A DNA stretch of 64,000 nt from Omphiscola glabra (Eukaryota > Mollusca > Gastropoda > Lymnaeidae), in contig OZ024806.1 in the NCBI GenBank assembly GCA_964017045.1, positions 9,878,488 through 9,942,487 on the forward strand. The letters are read 5' to 3'. The position numbers and the translations under genes are program-made. How positions within the stretch are numbered: the stretch's first letter is position 1; each line of letters begins with the position of its first letter. The notes beneath the pieces are model-generated. The model saw only the letters and a program-made list of their open reading frames with translations, did no database searches and was not told the origin of the DNA. Shown piece by piece: positions 34,340 to 45,934 of the stretch.

Positions 34340-36906
34340 CGAAGTGTCTACATGTCCGGCGACCGGACGAATAGTGCGTGAGATATACGTCCGGCGACCA
34401 AGTCAAATGACAGCCGGATGAATACTTTATCGAGATATTCGTCCGTCGAACAAGTCACATGACCGCCGTAACAAAGCCTACTTCTCATGCAATACTAATT
34501 CTAAAATACAACTTTATTGGCATAAGTCTACTGACTTATTCTATTTGGTTCATATTTTAAATTTAGGCTTCAAGGTAGAGCTTTATAAGATGTTTAACCA
34601 AGATAACAGATTTTTTTTTTAAGAGTCGGAATCACATAATAAAAGTACCTCTAGTTAGTATATAGTATAGTATAGGCCGACTAGTTTAATAATCAAAGTC
34701 AGATGCTTACTTTATGTATCTCAGAGCATATCATATGAATATATTAACATGTTCAGTATTTATTTATTATCTAGGGATCGGCTGACTAGTATATGTAATT
34801 ATTGTACACAATATTGGGCTATTGTACACAATATTGGGCTATTTCACACTATTAGTGCCCAGCATGATTTGATTGTTTAGAGTTCAGGTTAGGTTTATGG
34901 ATATATTTTTTTTATAGAGGTTTAGGTTTAGATTTAGGGTTCAGGTTAGGTTTAGGGATACATTTAGGAAATTTTTTCCATTATTGAAAGTTTTATTCTT
35001 AATTCTACGGGTCACTGCAACCAAGATAGCGGCCGTTTGAGACATTGCGGTACTAATAGTGTGAAATTACCCAATATTGGAATATCTAGGTACTTTGACA
35101 GAAATTTTTAATATTGTCCTATTGCCATAAATGTTACATCATTTTAAAGGGCTAGCTATAAGCTTTGCAAAAATACCAATTTCATCTTTCTAGCTTTTAT
35201 AGAAATGAAGTTATGATTTTTTTTAGTGAATTTTTTAACCCCCTTCTTTATCTTTGTATTTCACTGTAAAAACTTGTGACAGACTTTCCACATTTCTGCC
35301 TTTTTTTGCCCACAACTTTTTTATTTTAATAGATAATGCTACCAAATTTTTAGGAGACATTCTCAATGCAATTTACAACACAATGAACAACAAAACTTTT
35401 ACATAACATCAAGAATTTGCATTTTGAATAATTTTATTTGCGGGTATGTTACGAAAAAAGTGAATAGAAAAATTGGAACAATCATTATTTATGAAGAAAA
35501 AAACAGAAAATAACATGTTTATTGAATTAACATTAATTTTATTAAGCTATTGTTAAATTTTAAATCAATTATCATATTTATAAAAAGGTAAGTATTCTTT
35601 TTTATATATAAAATTGATGGATATAATTATAAATAAAAATTACTCAAATAAAATCATCCATATAAGTATAAGTCATAAGTTATAAGACTAAGTTAAGTAA
35701 GGACACACTCACACAGTAAGTAGGGTAAGTATTAGAATTTTACTTTTACATTAATTAACAATTATTTTAAAATGTATATTTTAATACCTTATTAAATTAA
35801 AAAGATACTAACTTTAATTAGGCATGTAAGTGTGGTTGTAGTAATAGTAACTAATAGTAATAAAAGTTCAGTAAGTGAAAAATATTAAATTAAGCCTAGG
35901 CCTAGGCGTAAATACTAAATAGACTATAAGATATTAATAACTGTTGTTTATAATTATAAATGATATTGATATGTAGGCCTAATTTTAGTAATATTCCCCC
36001 AAATTAGTTGTCATTAATAAGAGAATAACAACAATTATTTTTGAGATTACTGTCATTATCATAAAACTATTAATTATTGATTCAATAATGTAGATCGGTA
36101 AACTGACTAAGTGCTGGTGTTACAACAATTTTTAACGTAAAATTTAAAAGCTATTTGCTCACTACATAAACTTTTCAAGTTTGGTTATTATCTTTTTTTA
36201 AATTTTTCATTTTAAACTTCTTATAATTATTCCGATGTTTACGGATTTAACAATAACGAATCATTTTATAATTGACAGTGATAATACCCATTTCCGGCTT
36301 CTCGCTCAAAAAAAAAATTAATAAAAATTTAGTACCCCCCTTCCATAGGGGGATGCATAACTTTTAAGAGACATGGTTAATGATAATAACTCATATAACG
36401 AAAAAACTAGTACAATGAATGCTGAGTCTCTGGCACTAAACCTTTTTAACCTGTCATAACTAATAAAAAAGTATTTATGTGATGTATATACTGACCCCGT
36501 CATTATAATAATGTCAGTGATACACAAAAAATCTCGTAGCATAAATCAATAAATCACCGGAACACAAAAACTGAAACGTCACTGATGATAAAAGCAACTA
36601 TTTAATAAACAAAGGTGACGTAGTATGCAATTTTCCAATGATACTGTGTAGCCGTAAGACATTTTGGGACATGCGCAGAAGAATGCGCCGATGGGGCTTT
36701 GAAGTACCTAGAATATCATATGCAACTATTTTTCCGACTACCTCTTGTTACATGATCTGACGGAATACTAACACCTACTAGTTGTCTGGCAGTCACATGA
36801 CATGTCAGTCGCCGGAATATCTAGTTGTCCGGCTGTCACGTGACAGGCCCTTCGGACGTATATCTCCCACACTATTTGTCCGGTCACTAGACGTGTAGAC
36901 GCTGCT
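34340..36906. mobile_element. Mutator-like (MULE) non-autonomous element with long terminal inverted repeats
   Basis: The left end (34345 onward: GTCTACATGTCCGGCGACCG, later GAGATATACGTCCGGCGACC) matches the reverse complement of the right end (up to about 36902) over roughly 110-130 bp with mismatches. The 9-mer TTTGGAAAT occurs immediately outside both ends (34331-34339 and 36907-36915). A long inverted repeat with a 9-bp target duplication is the Mutator pattern. Inside, no frame exceeds about 75 codons and no transposase is visible. A smaller MITE (34830-35078) is nested inside. The terminal repeats carry sub-repeats with GTCACGTGAC-like palindromes. Confidence 0.75.
34830..35078. mobile_element. 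Telomere-like MITE, full copy nested in the MULE-like element
   Basis: The ends AATATTGGGCTATTTCACAC and GTGTGAAATTACCCAATATT are inverted repeats of about 30 bp. The interior repeats TTAGGGTTCAGGTTAGGTTT and variants, resembling degenerate TTAGGG arrays. A second copy in opposite orientation lies at 4150-4365. The sequence ACACAATATTGGGCTATT just to the left is tandemly duplicated. Confidence 0.8.
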
Positions 36907-36915
36907 TTTGGAAAT

Positions 36916-39044
36916 ACTATTAAAGACTGGAATTGAACCACTTAAAAGTTAATAAGTCACAAGTGAGAACTAAGACCGAGTTAGGCTACTACTTCTTTGG
37001 ACTACTAGGAGACTCTGTGGTGGCTGTGACTACTGTGTGTGAATGAGTGAGGAGACCCGAGTGCCAGTTCAGGCATCATTTTAGTCAATTTTAGTCAAGT
37101 GGGCCTGAAGACTTAGTACATGTCAAGTGTTCCTAAAAACTATTATTATTTGTTCAAAACCTAATTTCCCCATTTGATTTAACCTTATAAACTTTTATAG
37201 GTAACATAGACGATACACCTATACAGTAGTGAATACCCAGAGTAAACACAACTCACTGTTTCCTCATATCGACGATACAGGTTCTATTTTTGTATCAAAT
37301 AAGGGATTCAAATCAACGTAACAGACTGCCAACAGTAACAGTGGTTAAACTTGTATAACATTTAAACATTAATTTTTAGGATATGATATCTGATATGTTC
37401 TTTCCTATTTGGGCTATCTTGAATTGTATTTCTATTTAAATGTAATAATTGATATTTGATACATCTTAGTGTTAGAGGCAACACAATTTGATAGTCAATA
37501 GTTAACAAAACAAATGCATGCTTGTTTGATTGTAAAAGACTATCGAGGAGGATATTGTACAATAAGAGTGTAGTACTGACATAGTAGCGTATATGTCAAT
37601 ACGTAAAATTTTGAAATGGGTTCATGAAGGAAGCTTACTGGAAACTGCGAGATAAATTGTATATAAAACAAAATTTTGAATTTGTGTATTTTATTTACTA
37701 AAGATTTTAATATCAGTCCAAATAATCAAGGTCAATAATTTAAGAAATCGTGAAACTAAATGTGTTTTAAATAAAAAAAGACAGTTACATAAATTCTAAT
37801 TTTTTATACGCTGTTTCGAGGCCAGGCACAGAGTTTGTGCTGCTCGAATATGCTTTCGCTCTCGGTAAAAACACGCAAAAAAGCACATCAAACTTCAATT
37901 CTTTGTTGGTGAATGCAAGATTTTTTTTAATATTTTTGTTTAAAATTTGGTTTGAGCGGAGTGGGTGTGATGAGGCAGTGGCAAAGTAACCCACTTCCTT
38001 CAGATAGCTAATAATACATATATTTATTATTATAAGGTACCTCATAATAAATACATCTTCACCAAATTTGGATCCCCTCCCTACTAGATGCGTGACATCA
38101 TTCACGTATGGACCAATAATACGGCAATTGTTTCTTACCTCAGGTACTGTAAGGTTACCAAATTTAGGTCATATATAATAATTGAGTAGTTTTAGTTTAG
38201 AAATACTCACAAAACTGGGGTAATTGTGATGTACTATAGTGCCATATTATGGGGATGCCATATGACGCTAAATACTCTATGTAGCGTTAGATAATTTTGT
38301 TCAATTTCTCATGATCATTCAGGTTTCATCCAACAAGAAGAACAAATCACAACTGCTTACAATTCAGCGGTTGTCTTGCTTCAAATACTTTAATGTCTAT
38401 CTCTATTTGTTTCAATAAACTTCATAACGTTTAAATTGACTTTTATGGACAAGTTATTTTAGGTCTAATTTGTACAGACTGTCCGTAAATTTACTGACGG
38501 TTGAGAACCATTCTTCCTCGTCTGCTTTATCTTTTTCACTTGACAACGCCATCTGAGAATCTGTCCTAAACAAACCAATAGTTTTATTCTGCTGTAGGTC
38601 TAATTAAAGTCTAGGTATGTCTAGTCCTTCGGTTCTGACCATAAGCCCCCTAGATCAGTGCTATTCATCCTTATTTGTGGAACCTGTATGTAGCTTTACT
38701 TCCGTTGGCTTCGAATGTAATTGACAAAACGGAACTATCTCAAACAAAATAAAAAACATGGCGGTCAATGTTGTCCTAGTACGGAGTTAACCACTTTCTT
38801 TAGATAGTGTATATATTTCCGCTTAAGTGACGATAATTGACATTCATATATTTTAAAAGGTACGATAAGTTTTAGATAATATTTCAAAAGTCTGATATTC
38901 ACAAAGTAAATGTTACAAATATGATAATAAAATACATGTGTTTAATTTATTTATTTATGAGTATCAGATTGACTGAGATTGTATGCCTGCTAATGCTATA
39001 TTTATAACTATAATACTAAGCCTAAATTAGGAGTAGAGCAAACG
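36916..39044. other. No gene supported
   Basis: AT-rich DNA with no plausible exon. One - strand open frame (37785-38105, 106 codons) has neither family resemblance nor splice context. Confidence 0.4.
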
Positions 39045-39052
39045 TCCACCAC

Positions 39053-39150
39053 TAATCTCCCGGTAATCCCTTATTTTGACGCATTTTATTATTTCTACAG
39101 AAATAAAATAAAAAATCAATTTTTACCTCATGGAACTACATTAAAACACT
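39053..39150. repeat. Dispersed repeat, copy A
   Basis: TAATCCCTTATTTTGACGCA and TTTTTACCTCATGGAA recur in reverse complement at 43170-43260. The family is unnamed here. Ends were not delimited. Confidence 0.6.
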
Positions 39151-39729
39151 TCAGTGGATATTATAACATGTATTTATCGTTTTCCGAATGTTTTGTCATT
39201 GGTTTTAAACTGAAATTTTAATATAAAACATGTATTTCCAGTGTCTGTCAATTGTTTGGTTTGTTTTCGTCGATTTAGCCGGTGTGCGGCCAGATTTTTT
39301 GCGAGTCTCAGACCAAACGTATTATGCATAGGGTTACAGTAATGTAAAAATAATAGACAATTATGTCAGATTCGGGGCATCAGCTTACACTGGGTTGTAA
39401 GGACCGGACTCTCTCGAGCGTTGGTCCCGTCGTAATGTCCATAAACTGTATACCCATTTAATGCGGCCTGTGCCAGTGTGAAGGTTAAAATGGTCATAGC
39501 TTGGGTGGTGGAAGTGGGGCAGGAGGGTGGGGATAATCTTGGCTAAGAGGTAGAGTTAAAACTATTTTATACCATGAAGTATTAACTAATGATGGAACTA
39601 GTAACATCAGACCGCCCCCCTCCCCTCGCTACACACACTCACATAAATAGTTGTACCAGGAACGAGGTAAGTTTTAAAAAAAACATGGTGACTATGACAA
39701 ACCTCCAGTGTTTATTCTTTTTTATAATT

Positions 39730-39895
39730 CAGCTGTTCTCAACATGTGGGTCGCGGGTCGAACGACCCTAACTCAGGGGTCGCCTACAACCATCAGAAAA
39801 ACTTATGTATGAAGTAGTAATTTTATGGTTGGGGGTCACCGCAACATGATGAACTGTGTAAAGGGTCGTGGCATTAGGAAGATTGAGATCCACTA
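39730..39895. mobile_element. SPIN-like hAT MITE, diverged copy
   Basis: Starts CAGCTGTTCTCAACATGTGG, contains GGGTCGCCTACAACCATCAG and AAGGGTCGTGGCATTAGGAA, and ends GAGATCCACTA. Flanks TTATAATT and TTCTAATG agree at 6 of 8 positions. It is shorter and more diverged than the copy at 44617. Confidence 0.8.
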
Positions 39896-40619
39896 TTCTA
39901 ATGGATTTCTAAGTTTTGATTTTATGAATCTGATAATCATCATCACGCCCGCTACCCTCCCTCTTTCCCTAAGAGCGTGATCATCGGCATCACGTACGCT
40001 CCCCCCTTTTCTCTCTCTCTCTCTCAGTGCGATCGAAGTATAGGGATAGCCCCTTAAAGTTGAAGCCATGGTAGGATTTGGAGTTGATTAACAAGGCAGT
40101 GGACACACATCATCGTTAACTTGTGAATAGAGTTATCTGACCAAAAGTGACCGGGACTTGGCATTATGTCACTAGATCAAAGAATGACAACGTAGGAGTT
40201 TCAGGGGTGATGTAAGCTGACCAGAGAAACCACGAAACAATGGGCCAGGCAAAAGACGCCAAGATCGGAGTCTCGACGTAATAGGATTCAACCGACATCA
40301 AAGAGCGACCGGACCGATGGACAAGAAAACCAGAGGCATGGCTCGAGCACGTGGTGTTGATGTAACACTTTTGTTTAACTAGGGCTGAAGTTGATAACTG
40401 ATAGCCCCCCGGGGGGGGGGGGGGGTGTTGGAGAGTGTGTGATAATGCCTCCACTTTTTTTTTTCAATTTATGGGGGGGGGGGGGATCGGCCATGATAGC
40501 GTGGGGTAAATACGTTGTCCGTGATTGGTCAGCTCAAATTTGAGCTCCCCTCCCCTTTTTCGTATGCCAATGAGCTTAAGTTGACTGATTTGCGCTAAGT
40601 AAAATGAGGGTGAGGTCTG
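39896..40619. other. No gene; G/C homopolymer-rich flank of the Merlin element
   Basis: Contains (CT)n near 40012-40024, a C6G14 tract at 40405-40424 and a G13 run at 40479-40491. No coding exon is supported. Confidence 0.4.
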
Positions 40620-40685
40620 GTGATTATATATAATAAGACTGACTCATTTTGCGGTATTAATTGTCGTGGGATCACTTTGTTGAAA

Positions 40686-41671
40686 ATGGCAGGACGACCA
40701 AGGTTAACCCGAATTCAAATTGTTGATCCAATGGAAATTTTAAATGATGCAACAGGTCGGACTGAAAGATTTGGTTTATGCGTACACTTTGTGAAGCAAC
40801 AAATAATGTGAATACAACAATGGAATTTCTAGCAAGGCGCTCCCTTTTAAAGAACAAAATGGAATGCAACAATTGCAATGTGGCTTGTAAGCTGGCTACC
40901 TACAATCAAGGTATTGATAAACAGATATGGAAGTGTTCCATTTGTGGTTTGAGGAAAATTATACGAGATGGCTCATTTTTTACCAGAAGCCATCTACCAT
41001 TATCTAAACTAGTCATTCTCATGTACTGTTTCGCCAATGATTTTCCTCAAGATGCTACAAAGCATGAGTTACAAATACAGAACCAAAACACGGTGAATGA
41101 CTGGTTTAATTTTATTCGAGAGGATATAGGGATATATCTGAACCAGCATGCAACTCAGATTGGTGGCTTTGATGATAAAGGGGAGCCCATGGTGGTTGAG
41201 CTTGACGAATCCAAATATTTTCATAGGAAATACCACAGAGGAGCGGGGCGTCAAGGCCACTGGGTTTTTGGTGGAATAGAAAGGTCCACTGGAAAATGCT
41301 TCCTAGTGGAAGTTCCAGACAGAACAGCTGGAACCCTGGAAAACATCGTCCAACAGGTTTTGCCAGGGACACACATAATAACAGATGGATGGGCAGGCTA
41401 TAGAAACATAGGGCAATTGTCCCATGGGATATTCATGCATTCCGTTGTGGTGCATAAAAGAAATTTTGTTGATCCCAACGATCCAGATGTGCACACACAA
41501 AACATAGAAAATATGTGGATGCGCGCCAAACGTAAATTGAAAAGACAATACGGAACAAGTGAGACATTGTTTCCATCATATTTAAAGGAGTTTCAGTTCC
41601 GTTGCAATATCACAAAGTTTAAGGTGTTCAACGAACTTTTGATTGTGTTAAAAGGACGATATCCTGTTTAA
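40686..41671 (+). CDS. Merlin-superfamily DDE transposase, nearly intact, with an apparent N-terminal frameshift
   Basis: The product would cut and paste a Merlin DNA transposon (the eukaryotic relative of bacterial IS1016/IS1595). The main frame runs from ATG 40778 to TAA 41669-41671 (297 codons). In order: zinc-finger-like MECNNC...WKCSIC at about residues 28-55; catalytic Asp in VVELDESKYFHRKY; GHWVFGGIERSTGKCF; second catalytic Asp in IITDGWAGY; HTQNIENMWMRAK carrying the final acidic residue; then the conserved C-terminal region. An ATG at 40686 opens another frame (AGRPRLTRIQIVDPMEIL) whose sequence flows naturally into the main frame if one base were gained, or two lost, near 40776, so a young frameshift is likely; alternatively the 297-codon frame is the protein. 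No intron is evident. Terminal inverted repeats were not found by eye. Confidence 0.85.
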
Positions 41672-42048
41672 AGCATTTTAAACAGTTCGGTTTTTTTCTA
41701 GGACTTCTCAGAGCATAAAAGGTAAGATCTTTTTAATGTATTTGTTTTGTGCCATTCAGTCTTTGTGTTACCGGTAGCTGAAGATGACTTTTGCCGACAT
41801 CGTTGTTTCATACTGTATACTATAATCTTCTATCGGATTATTATTGCTTTCAATATTTCTATTATTATTATTATGTTCCATGATACACATAAGGGGCCAT
41901 CCATAAATGACATCACGCAAATTTTTGACTCCCTCCCCATCATCACAAAGTTAGCCCCCACACTCAAATATAACATCACAAATCTCTGCACCCCCCCCCC
42001 CCTATAAAAAGTCACTGTGTCCACTAATGACCTTTTAAAGAACGAAGC
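41672..42048. other. 3' flank of the Merlin transposase
   Basis: Contains GGGGCCATCCATAAATGACA (about 41894), a sequence seen at the ends of some animal DNA transposons. No partner end was found within reach. A C run lies at 41990-42002. Confidence 0.35.
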
Positions 42049-42265
42049 GGCTATTCGCACTCGGGTACCAGAAGTGAGAGGTTGGGATTAAAAAAAAATT
42101 TTCAAATATTTTTTTCGATGGGTATGTAAGACAAAATGAGGTATCAATTGAATGGACTATACGTTTGTAAAGTTAATTCTTCAGTTAACTAAAATAAACT
42201 ACCACAAATGACATCCGAATAGCATTTAAATTTAGTCAAAATGGACCCAGACACGCAGCGCAGCC
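42049..42265. mobile_element. Single arm of a foldback/MITE family
   Basis: Runs from GGCTATTCGCACTCGGGTAC to ACACGCAGCGCAGCC and matches each arm of the palindrome at 62071-62492, including TAAGACAAAATGAGGTATCA and ACAAATGACATCCGAATAGC. Confidence 0.75.
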
Positions 42266-44616
42266 ATTATAGAAACATTTCACTATAACAGAGGTTCTTA
42301 ACCTGAGGTAAAAGTACCTCCCCAACCCTGAGGTGTGGAAGACCAGAAAAATGTATTCAGTGGCGTAGCTAGCAGGCTGCGGACCGTACCGGGTGACACC
42401 ATCTCACTAGTCTCAGGTGGTGACAACAAGTTGAAACATTGCGTATATACAGAGCATACACTGCTGTGTCTAACCGAATATCCATAAAACGAATATAGAT
42501 GACACTTGCATTTTCCACCCATGTTACCAATCAAAATGCGTGTTTTATTTAAATTTCAAGGTTGATTCGTCGGTTATTAGGTTACCTTATTATTAGATCA
42601 GAAATACTCCGTTTTGAGAGCATTTACTAAGATATCCCCCCCCCCCGCAGTCAACCATTTTTTTTCTATCCCACTTCATGTGGTAGGCCCCCTAGTCCTA
42701 ATTCTATTCTATGACTCCCGTGTTCACATTAAATAAACGTCCTATTTATTGTAAAGAAATTTGTGAATTAATAGAAAAACCATATATCTGAAAATCCAAT
42801 TTTATTAGTGAGACAAGACCTTTATTTCACAATAGCAAACCGATAAAAGATACCTGAAATAGACCTAAATATTTAAAATTGTTAACCCACCACTTGTTTA
42901 GAAAGAAATATCGGACACCTAGTCACCTAGACGTAATTAAAGTTATAAAATAAATGCAACATGACATATTTATTTTAATCTAGATACATCCAATTGGGCA
43001 ATTGTTTTAAGGTATCTTTAAGGACAGAAGAGTTCTCCACATTTTACCACAATGGCGCCGTGAAAGACAAAAGATTCATGAAAATGTACTTCTTTTGATC
43101 TCGTAAAATTTGTTAAATTGTTGTTGTATTCCAACAAAAAGATGGTACTTTAATTTTAAAAATACTTTTAATGAAATTCCATGAGGTAAAAATGAATTTT
43201 AAAATTTATTTTTCTCGAAATAATAATTTGCGTCAAAATAAGGGATTACCAATCTCCCTCCTTTTTTGTTTTGATATTGACATCACTGGACCGACATCAT
43301 GAATTAAATTTTTAGCACTCTACCACTTCTCCCTTGATTGGGAACAGATTATTTACGTTTGAGTTTGAATATGTTACGTTATAAATTATGGAAAGTAGAG
43401 AATACACTGACACTCAGCTGATGCCATGATGTGATTTCTAGAATTTCTTTTCTGGACGGCTCTAATACCCTCCCTTTAAATAAGACAGCAGATTTCCAAG
43501 CCGGGAGAGATTTCTTATTAGACACAAGACATAAATAACAAGACTTACCAGACTTACTTAATAGGTGTTGCGATTCGTGCATGATTGGTTTCCTGCGGCA
43601 TCAAATTCTTTTACATGTGCATACATCATAATCACATGGAACTGAAGCAGTGTAAAATTTAATCTAGAAACATATATCAGGCTGTATAATGAATCAAAGC
43701 GCAGCTTGCTATATTATTAATATTATTATATAGAAGAATTTATTACAACCTTCACCCACTATGCTCTCACAACAACTGCCAAACAAATAGCACAGCCACA
43801 ATAAAAACTCATGTCACAAGCCCAATGATAATGTTAGCCAAAAGAGTTCATTAACTAAACTAACACACAAGACACACAGCACACAATAAAACTAAAACAC
43901 AATATTAGGTGCACAACAATTACTAGGGAATACCCATACTCAAAATGGGAGCCTTATACATTTTTAATCTTTGTGTGTATGTATTAATATTTGTATCTTT
44001 CGAGGATTATACTTTTTCACTTTCTGTGCTATAAGTTAATATAGTTTTTATTCGTGTATATTTGATTTTGTATTTTTATATAAATTTAATAGTATATTGA
44101 AAATAAATGTGGTTAATAGTCCATTTAATTTATTATGTCTGGGGAGAGCATGTTTCTGTTTACTAAACACAAAAGAGTTCTCCATACTTTGTTATCCAAA
44201 TGGACTGGTTTTACTGATAATTCAGGCTTTTCCTGGCTGATTTAATAGTCTTATCTGTCCCAGGTTCAATTATAATATTTTAGCTCCGAAATAAAAATTA
44301 TTTTGTCCAGTCTTTGTTAGAGTGTTGTACACATTGATAATTAATAACAACCAATGCTTATCTTGGGTGATTGATTTCCAGCATTATAATAAATTATACA
44401 ATCTCTGACAGGGACAATCTTTACAGTCATTTATAAAATTTTATCTTAGTTACATTAAATAAGAAACTTGAAACCAACCAATGTTCTAATAATTCCTTAT
44501 TTAATATAAAAAAGCTAAAATTCTATGTGTAATCATAAGGATTGTCCATGTCTAAGCTTTGTATATTGTTGGTAATCAATCGCCAGAGGAAATCATTTCC
44601 CACCTTTCCCCTAAGC
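42266..44616. other. No gene supported; contains repeat copy B
   Basis: About 42359 starts a CAGTGGCGTAGCTAG hAT-like end. 43170-43260 is the reverse-complement copy of the repeat at 39053-39150. The rest is AT-rich with no exon that I can defend. A non-coding 5' exon and promoter of RNGTT may lie here or nearer the gene. Confidence 0.4.
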
Positions 44617-44814
44617 CAGCGGTTCTCAACCTGTGGGTCGCGACCCATTTGGGGGTCACACGACCCTTTTCTGAGGGTCGCCTAAGACCATCTGAAAACA
44701 AATAATCTCTACAGTTATGTAGTAGCAATGAACATAATTTAATGGCTGTAAGGTTGCCACAACAAGAGGAACTGTATTAAAGGGTCGCGGCATTAGGAAG
44801 TTTGAGAACCACTG
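44617..44814. mobile_element. SPIN-like hAT MITE, full copy
   Basis: Begins CAGCGGTTCTCAACCTGTGG and ends GAGAACCACTG. The flanking octamers CCCTAAGC (44609-44616) and CCCTAAAC (44815-44822) agree at 7 of 8, a hAT target duplication. The interior GGGTCGCCTAAGACCATC and AAAGGGTCGCGGCATTAGGA matches, as far as I recall it, the non-autonomous SPIN/OposCharlie consensus. It is 198 bp with no coding capacity. Confidence 0.9.
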
Positions 44815-45474
44815 CCCTAAACCCAGGTAAACCACTGGTGAGACTTTCTCCCATAGGTCCCAGTTTCAACCCTTAAACTTAAAATTATGGTAAGGCCAAG
44901 TATAGACCATCATTTGGAACAAATAATCATATGCTGCAGTCACAATGAATGTGAATGATGTTACTCTTTGTACTTACCCCGCAAATAAAAATCTTGATCA
45001 GGGAGTGAATGAAAACAATTTTAACACACATTTAATGACTCTCAACAAAATTTTCCAAAATGTACAACAAAAATCATACATATAAGCTGGAAAAAATAGT
45101 ATTGAAGCCCATACATTTAAAGCAGTGTAACATAAGTAAGTCTTGACCTTAGTCATCTAAAACTTTGAGGAGTAATAAATAATCCTCTAGTCCCAATAGA
45201 ATGTGCAAGGAGATATTTAGAATATAAAAACATCACAAAAGTTATAAATGCAATGTTTTTGTTTTAGTATTATTGTTTGTCCTTCCCATGCGAAGATGAC
45301 CAAGGCTTGGACTTGAATAGTAGCTTTAACTGGGCTGTATTTTGTTTAAAAAAGGGGCGGGGGGGATCCAATAACAATGTGTTTTTTTGTGCGTTTCACT
45401 GTGTTCTTTGTGCATTCCACTTCAATGGAGCCCTCCGGAATTTTCATTGTGTTAATATCATACGGCTTCAGGAC
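44815..45474. other. Upstream flank of RNGTT, no exon identified
   Basis: AT-rich, with a short GGGGCGGGGGGG tract at 45354-45365. The + strand is open at 45277-45495 but ends inside the SINE and is not protein-like. Confidence 0.35.
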
Positions 45475-45642
45475 TCCACCTCCAGATGGGTTTGATTACA
45501 GATTTTGCCTTCTCTAGGATGAGGTGCCATCCACCATGGGTGCTGGTGTTATTTTTGCTAGTCTAGGCGTTTGCTGAGAATTGGATTCCAGTCCACAAGC
45601 TTGGGATTGACTCAGTTTGGACCACTCGGCCACCTAGCACAG
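45475..45642 (-). repeat. tRNA-derived SINE, copy 2
   Basis: Read on the - strand: GTGCTAGGTGGCCGAGTGGT (A-box region), CTGGAATCCAATTC (degenerate B box), then CTAGAGAAGGCAAAATCTGT, matching the body of the copy at 33599-33775. Confidence 0.75.
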
Positions 45643-45934
45643 TCTGTTTTTTGCAAAGTTTTATAGACCTACTTAAGCAGACTGAAACGAGGAATCTAAT
45701 ATAGTATTACTAATTACCCAACAAGGCTAAATGAAAAATTGAATTGAAATAATCTTTTGGTTTTTCTTCAGCTGAATGATTGTGAGACACAGTTGTCTCA
45801 ACTTCAAGCCAGCTGTTCACTACTGATGTATCTGCATTACAATTATTTGAAATATACTTTGCCTTATTGAAAACTATAAATTTGATGCATTATTATCCAA
45901 TTACTTTAACTGGGTTTTTTTCCTTTTTCTGTAG

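Noticed and set aside
34877..34970. An internal telomere (chromosome fusion point)
   Set aside because: The TTAGGG-like units are degenerate, short, and bounded by terminal inverted repeats. The same structure occurs at 4150-4365, so it is part of a mobile element.
40405..40424. C6G14 tract as a regulatory G-quadruplex or hairpin
   Set aside because: Homopolymer runs are common in this window. No gene start is near and the run could be inaccurately assembled.
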